From Schizophyllum amplum (taxonomy: Eukaryota; Basidiomycota; Agaricomycetes; Agaricales; Schizophyllaceae): 64,000 bases of DNA. The DNA is taken from the NCBI GenBank assembly GCA_007026445.1, contig VDMD01000001.1, forward strand, positions 1,054,001 to 1,118,000, written 5' to 3'. A program made the translations under genes and the position numbers. The notes under the pieces were generated by a model. It was not told the origin of the DNA, searched no databases, and saw only the letters and a list, made by a program, of their open reading frames with translations. Shown one piece after another: positions 1-13,520 of this stretch. Every line of letters begins with the position of its first letter. Within the stretch, counting starts at the first letter, position 1.

Positions 1-788
1 GGAGAGGGACAAACGAGCGGGTGACGCCTCTCAACCCGTCTGCACCAATCACCTGTGTGAGAATTGAGCCACTACGGCCGCAGAGTGATGAACTGCGCCT
101 ACCAAGTCTCCTTCTATCTTACACCCAGATTTTAGATGCAGTACTGGGTTGCCCGATGCCGTTGATGACAGTTTGACGACTTCCTCGTTGTATCTGAGGT
201 CAATCTGCGCCTCGCGGCAGATGCCGCGCAGGTACCGCATGATGTTAACGTGCTGCGAAGAGGAGCGTCAACGAAGATGCACGATTAAGCGAAGGCATAC
301 ACAAACAGAAGCCATATAGAAGTTCGACCCCAGGTCGTCCATGACGGAGCTGAAGAACACGGTCTTGCCGATGGTACGCATACTACGTCCTGCCCAAAGT
401 ATCAACAAGCAAATTTCGGCTGCCGTTCGCGCTACTTCACATTACCTTCCATAAATTCGAGGCCTGGCGCGGTCCGCTGCCTCACTTCGTCATGGATGTT
501 GGGCAGCAGATTCAAGAGCCTAGCAACGTTCGGTGGGCTGCGTATCCCGCGCTCGAAGACCTGCTCATTTGCGCGGCACGTAAGTAAGCGTGAAGATAGC
601 ATGCGGGGGAAGATCAGCAGAAAATGGATCATGCATGCACTTACCGGGCGATCTTCACTCCCTTTATCGAGCACAACAACCTGATGTCCGTCTCGATGCA
701 GCAAGTACGCCGCAATGAGACCTTCGAAGCTTGCGCCAACAACAAGGCATTTTATCGGGAGGACAGCGGCTGGCGGAGGGAGAGACAT
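1..788 (-). CDS. FAD-dependent monooxygenase, salicylate hydroxylase-like (3' end outside window)
   Basis: A flavoprotein hydroxylase that would use FAD and NAD(P)H to hydroxylate an aromatic or similar substrate. Five exons join in frame: 645-788, 446-560, 307-389, 103-252 and 1-52. The N-terminus carries a Rossmann FAD-binding segment, CLVVGASFEGLIAAYLL, in which the usual GxGxxG reads GASFEG. It is followed by an acidic strand end (VVVLDKG). The last exon has the second FAD motif, GADGLRG, typical of this family at about residue 160-170. All four introns are 49-84 bp with GT-AG ends. The C-terminal half lies beyond the left edge, so completeness and substrate cannot be judged. Family assignment is firm; the specific reaction is inference. 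Confidence 0.8.
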
Positions 789-3119
789 GGCAAATGCGCG
801 CTAGAGGGGAGTTGGAATGAGCGTTAGGAGAGAGCAGCTAAGTAACACGACTCTAAATGGAATGAGGACATCCTTTGGCCCATCACGTACTTATACAGAC
901 TTGCACCCTGAACCGATCCTGAATATCGTATAACATCAGTGCCATCAGTCCGATTTTGATTATGAGGCCGCGGTTCAGTTAATTTAGCAGGATCGGGGCG
1001 GCAGCCACGACAGGCGGAAACAGGCGGAAACCCGTTCCCGCCTTTGCTCGTAGATGTTAGCAACGCCAGATCGGGAGGTCGCGACATTGGACAACGGTCA
1101 GGCCGATGGCAAACACTTGAGGTCACAAAAGGTTTGCAAAAGGTCCCGCGGATGTATTTAATCGTCGAATCGGCATTTCCCGGAGCTACAAGACGACAAG
1201 GGTGCCTGCAGCGAGCTGCGAAAAGAAAAAAAGGCTTTTTGGGTATGTATGTGCGGCTATCTGCGGCTCAGACCGGAGTGACCTGACGGAGAAGAGTGTG
1301 CAAAACACATCCCGCTCGACGACGGACAAAAGATTCGGGGTCGGCACATCGTCGGGGCGGAGGCCGTGTTCAATTAATCGACAATCATTGAAGGAGGACT
1401 TGGCTGGGACTGGCCACACCGGGATGCAGAATGGTCGGTAGGTAGACACAGTCAGTCTGTCGACTGAATGTGTACAGGCATACCTATAATCAAGCTCGTC
1501 AGCAAACAGTTTTGTGTGGTGAAGACATCTCACGCGGAATCAATTATACGGAGGCGCTTAACGTCGTACTTACCCAGTGCTTCGAGATTTTTGTCCAGCG
1601 AGCTGATTTCCTTGCCTACGTTCAGTAGCCCGGGGTCTCCGACACAATAGGCGCGGTGAAGATTGCAGAACTCGAAGGAGAGAAGCACCGTGACCTCGAT
1701 GTCGGCAGTTGCTAAGCACTGCGCACGCCAGCGGGCCTCGATGAGCTCCATAGACTCAGAGTGCCTATGCACCTTGTATGCACCGTTCTCCTAGTCCCAT
1801 CAAGGAAGATCCGCCGTAGAAGCTAGCTTCGTCCAGCGTAAGAACTTGCTATCAACATCCGACTGCGTCCGAGCAGATTGGAGTGATGCTTTGTAGGTGT
1901 ATCACACGCAGCGGCGCAGGACTGCGGGGTAGAGAAACAGGTGTGCGGATACGTCAGGGATACGTTGCGTAGGTTGATGTGAACGCGACGGTGACGAGCT
2001 CGGTCTCACGGCGAGCAGGCGACTGCAGTCTGCAGAGGAGCAACATCAGACGATTAATTACGCATCAACGCGAAGAAGGGAAGATAGAACATGACAAGAC
2101 AGGCATACTCACGGTAAAGACCTGACCTTGCCTTACAGGTCACTTGAGGCCCAGAGAGTGGAGGTACGAAGCCCGATGATAATATGCAGCAGTGCGTCGG
2201 CGGCCATTGCACCGTGCAAGGCGGTCACAAGAGCATGGTTCGACTTCATCGAAACATGCGTGATAGGCGTGCAGGGTCTGTCCGTGGAAAGCAGTGGGAA
2301 GCGGCGAAGAAGCGCGATCCCGCACGAACAACAAACGAACATGGAGTCGGACTCGAGTCGACCTGGTCCGACCTGCATGGATGTTCCTGTCAGGAAGTTC
2401 GGACCGTTCAATCAAGCAAAAAGATGGCCGCCTTGACACGTGGAAAATGGTCAATATTTGGTCGATGTTAGGCTTGGCTCCCACGCCGATTCCGGCACTC
2501 TGTCGTACCTGCTTGTCTTTTACATGTATCTGCCGACATTTCGAGAACACATCAGAATCGAGCGGTACAGTGACGGTCATTCCGACTCCGTGTCCTGCAA
2601 GGGCCGCAACCCTTTGGCAGCCCTTACCATTTGGAGCCTGGTATCCTGGGCGCTCCGCTTTCTCAGGGCTTCAATAGTCAATAGGTAACCAGCTTGAAGG
2701 TCATTGGCTCACTTGCATGTTCAGTAGCGTCTGCGAAAACCGGCATTTCTTGAGGCACTAAATCGATGTTTACCGCGATCGGTGTTCTGGAAGTCCACCC
2801 CAGTGATCTTCGCCCCCCTCTGATGTTGAACTTCAGATGAGAGAATTCTGTAAGTCTCTGATCGCCATTTCTATGTGGATGTGGTTCCGAGCGAAGCCCA
2901 TTCCTGCGGCGCGCTCAGCAACGCATCATGATCTAGGCGGCGGGCTCCCAAGTGACGCGACGGCGGGCGCACGCTGTCATGCAGGCGCAGTTCGATGCCG
3001 CCGGAACGACGTGAGGGTGATATAGGCTACATACTTCGAGGAAACCGAGCGCGCCCGATAAGTACCAGCCCAATACGCACTTTCTCCCCGACGGCCTCCT
3101 CACCGGGCTTTGTCCGTAT
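789..3119. other. Intergenic stretch with one weak exon candidate
   Basis: I recognise no gene here. Short open frames occur on both strands, but none reads as a known protein. The least random is a minus-strand frame at 1574-1772 ending in a perfect GTAAGT donor, listed separately. A minus-strand frame near 2133-2411 has a mildly hydrophobic C-terminus but no match I recognise. The part next to 788 should include the monooxygenase promoter, but I see no clear TATA box. Confidence 0.4.
1574..1772 (-). other. Possible orphan exon of an unrecognised gene
   Basis: An open frame from an ATG at 1772 or 1751 reads through an amphipathic, protein-like stretch (SMELIEARWRAQCLATAD, then a Cys/His/Tyr-containing segment). 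It ends exactly at a consensus GTAAGT donor at 1573-1568. I cannot find a continuing exon downstream, and I do not recognise the family. It could be a remnant of a dead gene or a chance frame. Confidence 0.25.
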
Positions 3120-5160
3120 CCCTTCCCCTCAGCCCAGCAGATGTACGACATGGTGAGTCCCGTTTTACTCTCGTGAAGGACGCATGTTGATTTCGATTTT
3201 CCAAAGTATCCAACCACAGTACGTTGTCCTACCGCCCTGCCTGAGGGCCTTGCTCAGAGCCCTTGATTAGCATGACCATTCCAAGCTCTTCGCCGCCGCC
3301 GGTAATGATGTGACAGCTGTAGTTAACAGACTTTTCTGCCGCAGCTGACTCCGCTGCGACGGTGCTCAGCGGGCTCAAAGCTCAAGCTCTTCGACCCAAC
3401 CGATGGCAAAGGCAATGCCGGTTTCAGCTACTTGCGTGTACTCCTCGGCGCGACGGACCTTTCTGGATGGTTCGTCAGTGCTACTGATATTAATGTGTCT
3501 CCTCGACTCAATAATCGCAGTGGGGAGCTTCGACAGTACGAGCGGCGACACGGCTTTCGAGCATTTTGACACAAACGCTGCGCCGTCTACACTCATCTCC
3601 GTGTTGAAAGACATCGTATCGGTAAACTCCGTTCTGAAAGTTCACGTTCTGCTGTGGTCGCCCGTAAGTCCGCCGCAGAAACTGGGCGAGCGCATCACTG
3701 AATTCCGAACAGCCTGAAAGATCGCAGCACGATGAAGGGCGGCGCACTCAATGACGAGTACCTCGAGATCTGTACGGCTGCGCACCCTATCTGGATCCCA
3801 TTCGTCGACTCAATTTGCTTCCAGACGCCACATACCTCCTCAAATGCGTCCAGGCCCTCAAGGCCAAAGGCCTGACACCATACGCCATCTCTGTCCAGAA
3901 CGAGCCCAGAATACAATGATTCTCTGCCCTCCTCCACCATGACCGCCGCCACGAAGGCAACCGTCGGCAAGGCTCTGCGCGGCCTCCTAGACAAAAACTA
4001 CCTCAGCGCCGTCAAGCTTATCGGGTACGAGCACAACTGGGAACACGCGGCCGCGTACCCAGTGCAATTGATGGATGCGGCGGCGGATTCGCTCGCTGGA
4101 GTGTCGTTCCACTGCTATCTGGGCTTGGTGGACGAGATGAAGGATTTTTTCCGAGCAAGGAAATCTGTGAGTCGAGCAGGATTTTTCGTGGTGTGTGCTT
4201 GACTTACTGTTGTGCGTAGATATCACTGGCAAGTGGCCTGCTAACTTGCGTGCTTTAGTTGACGCTGTCGGCCTCAAAAAGAGTGTTCGGGCAGTACAGG
4301 CTCAGATTTCTGGGCGGGTATGAAGTGGGCGACAGAAACCCCGTGAGTGCTGAAAATTGGAACCGCTCAAACCGACTGACCGTTTGCGTCTCAATACGGC
4401 GGCATCGGTAGGCTTATGGCACTCACCTCAACCTATCGACCTCTGACGGCGTCATACTTAGGGGGCTTGAAACATCATAGCAAGTCCAGCCTCTGAGTCT
4501 TCTGGACACTGGCTCTTGATGAGAGCGGCGGGCCAAAGCTCGACGGCGCAAGCAGCTGCGAGGGAGAGGGCGGCTGCGCTGGAATGGTTCAGGTCAACTC
4601 CATCGGGACCTACAAGCTTCGCCAGGAATGTACGTTACGGTCTGCAAATGCACAAGGTTGATGGTATGGCTGACGACGAGGTGCAGTCTACGCCTTAGCC
4701 CGGCTGTCGAAAGCGACGCTACCCAAGGACGCCGGCGGGTCGTTTGGGAAACGTATCGGCGTCAGCGTCGCCGGCAGCCGGAGCTGGACCCTTGTCGTCA
4801 GCGCGTTTGTCCCGGAGCGCACGTCTTCGTCCGCTCAAGCGCGGTATTCGCTTGTCGTTCTTAACTGTGACGCTCAGAAATATGCTACTGACATAATTTT
4901 GCATTTCTAGTAAACCTTCAGACTACGACACCGACAGTAGTGGCGCCGCGGACCCACACGAAGTCGAGGAACGTGAATTCCTTGTGCGCTCTTGTGTACT
5001 CTTACCGAATTTTCGGCAGGCGACGATCTCGTTCAGGGAGGTCCACGCGAAGTACATATTCGCCGTTGGTGTGACTACGTTTCTCTGGTACATTGGTCCG
5101 AATTTTTCCTGGATTTCTCTATGTATGAGTACGAGGCTGCCTGGTCCCTCAACAACTTAG
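3120..5160 (+). pseudogene. Decayed GH30 endo-beta-1,6-glucanase / glucosylceramidase-like gene
   Basis: Family GH30 enzymes cleave beta-1,6-glucan or glucosylceramide and are normally secreted. Blocks in the right order are readable: AQQMYD near 3137, DSAAATVLSGLK at about 3347, DPTDGKGNAGFSYLRV at about 3393, SFDSTSGDTAFEHF at about 3523, ISVQNEP (acid/base Glu) near 3885, LIGYEHNWEH at about 4018, SVAGSRSWTLVVSAF at about 4769 and FAVGVTTFLWY near 5057. Several breaks cannot be explained by introns. The first two blocks near the N-terminus are separated by a frame change and lack about a dozen residues found in relatives. The frame stops just after NEP (near 3920). The nucleophile Glu segment expected around 4220-4330 is unrecognisable. 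I infer a pseudogene; a badly mis-sequenced live gene is the alternative. The family call is confident. Confidence 0.75.
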
Positions 5161-5391
5161 GTATGCGGCGCCCGCATGAGGCTTGAATATTGAATCCCAA
5201 GCGCGGTCTGTCCGGATATGCTTCAAGGATCTATCTATGTGTATCTATTTCATTGCAGATGGCCTCACAGGGTGCTATTGTCGTGGATGCACTGAGTCGC
5301 ACTCAAACATATTTGCTCTGTCTGCTGGGACAAACACTCGCACACAACAGGACAGAAAGTCGATGCTTATTTTTAGTCCGATCTCTTTGCA

Positions 5392-7106
5392 ATGTCTGCC
5401 TCCACGCAAACGGAGACGGTGTTGGGCAAGCGGAAGGGATATGTTCTACATCTAGCCTCCAGTCCAGAGCCCAGTACTGCTCAATCCGAATCCGAGTATG
5501 AGCCAGAGCAACGCAAGGCCAGCACTTCGCAAGTCGCGGGGCCGATCATCGTGAACGGCAAGCTCGTGCAGAACACGAAGAAGCGGTATGCCTGCACCTA
5601 CGAGGGGTGTGATAAGGCGTACGCGAAGCCGTCACGTCTGGAGGAACACACAAGATCCCACACGGGGCAGGTGCGTTAAGCAATAGGGTCAGCGGGGACG
5701 TAGTGCTCATGAGCTTATAGCGCCCCTTCGTCTGCCCCACGTGCAGCAAGTCGTATCTGAGAGAGACCCATCTCCAAGCGCACACGCGGAGTCATCTTCC
5801 TGAGTCCGCACGGCCGTTCCAATGCACGGTGTCTGGGTGCAGCAAGCGATTGTGGACATCGCAACATCTGCGCGTACATGTAGATTGGCATAACGGAGCC
5901 AGACCTTTTCAGGTGCGTCGCAGCCTACCCCAGCCATCATCGTACTCACCCCCACTCCCATCTTCTCAGTGTACAGAGGAAGGATGTGACGACGCCTTCA
6001 CAAAGCACCATCAGCTTCGAGCGCACATCTGTACCGCACATTGTCCCGAGGGGACGAAGCCATATCGCTGTGAAAACGACGGCTGCACCAAGTCCTTCAG
6101 CACCAATCAAAAGCTGCACGTCCACACTAGGACACATGATGGTGCGTTACGAGCGAGTTCGCCGTCCCTCCTGCTCATGTCTTGCTCAGAAAAGCGATAC
6201 ACGTGCTTGACCTGTGCCGGCGGCGATAATACTTCTGCGTCCTTCTCTACCTGGACGGCCCTGCAACATCACAATCGCACTGCCCATCCCCCGACATGTT
6301 CCCACCCTGCGTGCAGCGCCAAGCGGTTCACCTCGCAAAAAGGCCTTCGCGCCCATCAGAAGCTACATGAGCAGCAGGAGGTAGAGCACGCAATGGGCCA
6401 GTCCGACGCCGAAGATGACGACGGGCCTCCGCGTAAAAAACGGCGCGGTGGTGAGGTCGGAAGAGACTGGAAATGCGATGTCGCTGGCTGTGGCAAGGAC
6501 TTCAAGTCTGTGCGTCGTCATCGTTCCTCTCATACGATGTTGCATCCAGGCTGACATCACGAGCAGAAAAAGGCTCTCACAACGCATACCAACGTGACGC
6601 ATCTCGGACATCGCGACTTCATATGCGTCCACGAAGAGTGCGGGCGTGCGTTCGGCTACAAGCACCTTCTCCAGCGTCACGTCGCGAAAGTCCACCTTCG
6701 TTCTTCTTCGTCGTCAGAGGAGGACGAGGGCCCGTATGATGCGCCCGGGGATGATGCTTTTGAGGACGGCGGGCCTGGCTCGGGGGACGACGCACAGCAG
6801 GAAGGCGCCAACCTCATCGACCTCATCACCGGGAGCACGTATGCGAAGAAGGCTCAAGACAAGCTACGCACAGCGACGTCGCTCTGCTGCCCATACCCGC
6901 ATCTCTCTGGCCTGCCCTTCGTCGTTGCCTCAGCGAGTACCGCGCCGAGCTCGCGGGTCTGCGACTACTTCTTCAGCCGCGCGTATGACCTTAGACGTCA
7001 CCTACGCGCCACGCACGCTGTCGAAACGGACAAGGATGCACTGGACGTCTGGGTGAAGAAGGAGAAACGCAACAAGGCCGGCCGCCTTGTCGCAGGCATG
7101 ACATAG
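5392..7106 (+). CDS. C2H2 zinc-finger protein, transcription factor IIIA-like
   Basis: TFIIIA binds the internal control region of 5S rRNA genes and starts assembly of RNA polymerase III; it also binds 5S rRNA. Five exons join in frame (5392-5670, 5721-5912, 5970-6141, 6190-6509, 6567-7106), giving about 500 residues. The first two finger blocks begin with CTYEGCDKAYAKPSRLEEH and FVCPTCSKSYLRETHLQAH. Further fingers with the Cx4C...Hx3-5H pattern follow, about nine in all. A basic PPRKKRRGG nuclear-localisation-like stretch sits between fingers 7 and 8, and an acidic Ser/Asp/Glu-rich insert lies before the last finger. Fungal TFIIIA proteins characteristically have such an insertion before a final finger. 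Consecutive TFIIIA-style fingers and this layout make the call likely; another multi-finger factor is possible. Confidence 0.82.
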
Positions 7107-7580
7107 ACTCGTCGTGGCCATATTTACCGCTCGCAATTTCGTGACTCCAACCTATCATCTCTTCTCAATGTATCGTTGATTTTCGACTTCTAACAAGACG
7201 CTGCGGATTTTGTTTCTAGACGAGCCACTATAGGCGCGAGAAAGACACGGAGCGGGGTGGTATGTAAGTAACTAATACAGGTCCAAGAAAACGAAGGCGG
7301 ATGGACGAATGAAGGCGAAACCGATAGGATTGGGACAGTGTGAGAAGATGTATGTACTAATGCATCATAGGGAGCGCGATACAACAAACCGGTGTCGATA
7401 ATAACAGTTACACAGAGGGAATGTGGCACCTCAAGAACGGAGGCAGGGTCTCGATGGACGAGGGGAGGCACCTCGGTGAAGGGAGGTGAGGCTATGGCGC
7501 TGCATGGAGAGGCATGTGCAGGCATGTGGGTCCGGACGCGTGTAGTGGCGGGCGGGACTGTGTGTGATGACGGGCTCTGC

Positions 7581-7943
7581 CTATAGGCAGTCGCCCTTGC
7601 ATGGTGTTGGCTCGCGGACGTCCATGTCCGCGGCTCCTGTGCAATCGCCCTTACAGGCCTTGTCGCGGGTGTCTACCAGCTCGGTGGCTATGTGCGCCCG
7701 CTACGCCTGAGTCAGGAAGAACTCTGATTTAACGCCACGTACGTGGACGCACCGACTCGGCTGGGCCGCGCGCCTCCACGTTCAAACCGCCGAAGGGGTT
7801 CGGCAACGGTGGTCGCGCGATGGGGGCCGCCTGTGCAATCAACGACACTGGTAGCGACCATCAGCGCATTCCTTGCAAGTGAAGAAAAATTCCAGCTTAC
7901 CACAGGTTAGCAGGGCGGACAGAACGATGCCTTGACAACGCAT
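7581..7943 (-). CDS. Small secreted cysteine protein with two CKGDC motifs
   Basis: No single open frame shows this gene; it appears when two introns are removed. Exons are 7901-7943, 7753-7847 and 7581-7700, with phases fitting exactly. Intron 1 (53 bp) has donor GTAAGC, an internal CTGAT branch site and acceptor CAG. Intron 2 (52 bp) has donor GTGCGT and acceptor TAG. The product is 85 residues. It starts with a signal peptide (MRCQGIVLSALLTCVSLIA, probable cleavage after AQA), then a Pro-rich PIARPPLPNPFGG segment. Next come EARGPAES and a C-terminal region holding KACKGDC and PCKGDCL, so both halves of the tail end in the same pentapeptide. The mature part would have four cysteines, all in these motifs. 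A TATA-like box lies about 140 bp upstream. No family recognised; an effector, surface or toxin-like peptide role is only a guess. Confidence 0.68.
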
Positions 7944-8078
7944 GATGTGTTGTAGTCGCGATTGACAGGTAAGCGCCTGCGTCGAGCAGGATTGGCCGGC
8001 GTGTGTCGCTCGTTGGCGGGAGGTGGTAGAGGACCGAAAGAACGAGCAATTGTGATGCATGATGCTCAGGGCGCGCCG

Positions 8079-8085
8079 TTATATA
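8079..8085 (-). promoter_or_regulatory. TATA-like box of the CKGDC secreted-protein gene
   Basis: On the minus strand the bases read TATATAA, 136-142 bp upstream of the proposed ATG at 7943. The distance fits a basidiomycete core promoter with a short leader. Confidence 0.45.
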
Positions 8086-8089
8086 TGCT

Positions 8090-9988
8090 GCACAGTGCGA
8101 TGAGCGAGTACAATCGGGACGGTAACCGGGGATAACGCGCTTTCCCCATTTGGAGACAACAACCTGTTGTTACCGCATTCGGGCAAAGAAGATTGCCATA
8201 TGAGGCCGATCCTCCGCGGAAGCAACTTTGCACTCGGATGCGGGGCGGCCCCGCAATAGAGCTACTGAAGGTTAGTGGAGGCTTCTGACGACGACACTCA
8301 CGGTCAAAGACAGATGTATAGAAACAAACTTCAGGAATCAGCGCGCGTTGTTGAGCCAGCAGTCACAGAGAACTCTTGAAGTCGTTTTCTATGGTTGTGG
8401 CGGCGCCCTACGTTGATCCCCCCACCATGAGACGCTCCTATGTATGTGACAATTAAAAGGTAGAAGGCACACAGTGGGCGAATCCTAGAAGGTACGACAT
8501 GAACTGGAGTCAGATCTTCCTGTGGCGCACGATTCTTCCGGGCTGCGGTCCGCACCTGCCATATGCGTCCGTACTTGCTTGTTTGGAACGTTGAAGTCCC
8601 AAAGTCAAGACACAATGTGTTTGCAATGCGTCACCTTTAGAAGTCCTTGGCTAGTGCGTGCTTGATGACTACGACCATCATCGCGCTCCTCTACACATTG
8701 CACCGAAGCCTTCCTGGCATGGTGGCGAAGCGCTCGCTCACAGCCGGCCGCGTACTGAATTGCGCTCGTGAGAGTGAAAGCAGGCCGCAGTCGCATAGGC
8801 TGGTTGCACGATAAATGTGGTCTGCGAAAGGGAACATCGAAGAGCGCCTGGGCACTACGGGGAGAACATCTTCTCTCGTTGTTGAGGACCTCCCTGGGCG
8901 GCGCGCATAGATCTGCGGCGCCCGCCGCCGCCCTGAGTCTCGAGCTGTGCACAGAAGGGCTTGTTACGAGCATTGCCGACCTGTGAAGATCGCCCTATCC
9001 CGGTGCCCGCCTGCCTCCAATTGTCTGGTATATGATTATGAGTATAAGAAATGTTGGACTGTGCGTATGGTGCATTCAGAAACGTCCGACGTACATTAAG
9101 GGCGGAAGGGACGCTTACTCCCCAAGTTCTGTAGACGGGCGACGACATAGCGATCTGGGGTGGCTAGACGCCCCTGTGGCTAGACTGCCATCCTAACCGG
9201 CGATGTCAGAGGCGTGGGATAGCTACGCACGAACCAGTCGAGAGAGCTGCGTACCATGCCTCTTGAAAGCAGCGACCGCGATCGGAACTGTACCTTGCGA
9301 AGGTCAATTTTGGGATGTGAGCTCTGACGGCGTTCGCGCCAAGTTCGCGCAGCTTCATGAGCATTGATGCTAACCCGGCCTCGATGCCGATAAACGCCTG
9401 CCGAAAGCCTGTCATTCGCGCTTCAATAGGTCAGTTGATAGTGAGCAAAGTTTGTGGTCCAAATAGCAGTACGTTATACTGCACTATATAGCACTATATA
9501 GCCCAGCATAGGGCGGTCTCAAGGTCTTGCGGACATTGGACAAGGGGCTACAAGGGGTTGGCGAAAAAAAAGGCCATCGCAGCATTATCGAACGATGTAT
9601 TCCTCTCGAGCAAGGGCTGGTAGCGCGAAGGTATGCATGGATATGCAGCAGAGCAGCACAAGAGAGTGACATGAGAGGAAGAGTCAAGGTAAGCTGGCGT
9701 GACGTAGTTACATAAGTCACGCGTGTGCTCCTCGTTGTTTGTGGCTGCTTGTCCAATGTTCGATTTCCAAGAAACAACTCTCAGATCTTTCGGATTCAAG
9801 CTTGAGATAACTGTTGAGAAAAAGTGCTGTCGATTAATACAACACGTGTAACCCATTTTTACAACGCCATCTTTGACCGAATATCGACCCAGATAGAGTA
9901 CAGTTCGTGTTTGGCGTCCCTGTTTTGCTTACAAGAACAGTGGCAGGCCTCAGGTGTCACGGATTTTGGCCTCCGTATGCGTTGCTAC
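8090..9988. other. Intergenic stretch, no gene recognised
   Basis: Several minus-strand frames of 70-122 codons occur (for example 8605-8973 and 9206-9415), but their composition is not clearly protein-like and no splice partners are evident. A short direct repeat, GCACTATATA, is duplicated side by side near 9480-9500. Nothing else is supported. Confidence 0.4.
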
Positions 9989-12069
<2,081 letters not shown>

Positions 12070-12138
12070 GGCGCTGGAAGCGTTGGCGAAGTGGGTGATG
12101 CTGAAGTTGCTGCATAGTAACCGGGAAGCGGCCTGCTC

Positions 12139-12145
12139 TTTATAG
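12139..12145 (-). promoter_or_regulatory. TATA box of the glucoamylase gene
   Basis: CTATAAA on the minus strand, about 70-76 bp upstream of the start codon at 12069, well placed for a highly expressed secreted enzyme. Confidence 0.6.
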
Positions 12146-12838
12146 TCCCAGAAAACGGCTGACAGATTACCGACGAATTGTGGCATGGCCTGAACCGGCG
12201 CCCAAGAAGTTGCTATGGGGTCGATGGCGCGCGGGACCGAACGAGAACGGGGCAGTACGGGGTCAGCTGAGAGTCGCGAGCACGCGGCTACCTAGAGCGG
12301 GGATTGAATGGCATGTGGCTTTCAATACGGCCTTACGCCAACATGACCCGTTCGATGAGAATAGAAGGGTACAAAAAAGACATCAACAAGCACGGAAGTT
12401 GAAAGAGACTCGACGACAATAGAGATGGTCCCTGAAGACTTCGACAAAGTCGATGTGTGTAAGTACTTGTCGCGACGCTTCCCGCCATCGGCCATCGAGC
12501 TTCGGCCAACGTTCGACTCTATGGGAGGCGCACAAAAACACATGCTAGCCAAGCGCGATGAGCAGCCGTTCGCGAGTCCGATGTAAAGCATACATGCTGT
12601 ACAGGCACATATTGAGGGTATTCTCTGCTTTTTGTTGTTGTACAGGCGTCAGCAGGCATCCTAGAGTTTTTCCGCCATGCAATGGTAGTATCCTGGAGGC
12701 GTGGAGTTCCCAGGCGAGCCTCGACGTCAGTCCATCATGGAGAATCGATTCAGAGCACTTGCCATATACGCACTATTCTGCGCAAGATGTTCGCGTGATC
12801 GCCAGTCTCGACATCCACATTCATGTTTTGGCGTACAG
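12146..12838. other. Spacer between glucoamylase and IMPACT-family genes
   Basis: It holds the upstream region of the glucoamylase gene and the 3' flank of the IMPACT-family gene. Frames of 65-104 codons exist but none looks coding. No repeat or RNA gene seen. Confidence 0.4.
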
Positions 12839-13294
12839 CTACCGCTTCTTCTTGTTACGTGGAGGCGGCTGAGAGGAGATACTTGGCTTGACAAAGTCGC
12901 CCTGTGCGAGTGCCTCTTTAGCCACATCTGATATCCTCTTCCAGCGGTCAGAGCCGAGCTTCACGCCACCGTACCATCTCCACACGACTACGACCACGTT
13001 TTCCCGGCCAGAGAGTTCCAGGAGGCGGGCCAGGCGGTCTCCAGCGCCGCCCTCGCCGCCGTCATCCTGCCCAGTGTTGACGGGGCCATCCGAGGGCCCA
13101 CTGATCCGGTAGGCAAGCATGCAGTGCGTTGTCTTTTTCATCCGAGGCAGCGCGCGGAGATGTTCTAGGAGGGTCTCGAGTTCGGACGTATCCTTGAGCG
13201 TTGTCGCATGGGCGAGAAATGCCGACTTGTGTTCCGTTACACGCGAGGAGGCGTAAACAGGGTACGGCCAGCCATCGTTCGCTGTGATATCCAC
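12839..13294 (-). CDS. IMPACT/YigZ (UPF0029) domain protein
   Basis: A single-exon 151-residue protein made of the IMPACT N-terminal fold. Family landmarks are SRVTEHKSAFLAHA, the long helix ELETLLEHLRALPRMKKTTH, MLAYRI, DDGGEGGAGDRLARLLEL, and VVVVVWRWYGGVKLGSDRW. In yeast Yih1 and mammalian IMPACT this domain follows an RWD domain and modulates the eIF2alpha kinase Gcn2 through Gcn1. Here no RWD domain precedes it, so this is a stand-alone IMPACT-domain protein, as in many fungi. It ends in a basic tail (PPPRNKKKR). The role in translation control is family knowledge, not shown here. Confidence 0.88.
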   Translation of the reverse strand: MDITANDGWPYPVYASSRVTEHKSAFLAHATTLKDTSELETLLEHLRALPRMKKTTHCMLAYRISGPSDGPVNTGQDDGGEGGAGDRLARLLELSGRENVVVVVWRWYGGVKLGSDRWKRISDVAKEALAQGDFVKPSISSQPPPRNKKKR

Positions 13295-13520
13295 GATTAG
13301 ACGCGTATGACTGAGCGTCTACTGAGGACGGACCACTACTGGATGTCATGTGTCGCCAAACGCACGGATAATAAAGCCGTCGCAGGCGGGTTGGCCAGTC
13401 AAAGCATGCCTTTCGAAGGGGAGGAGCGCATGCATGCGCGATGGACATGGAAGTTCAAAACAGTGAGCGAGCACGTGCACCGGGAATTTCCGTCAGCACG
13501 TGCCGGTGTAACTCTCCGGG

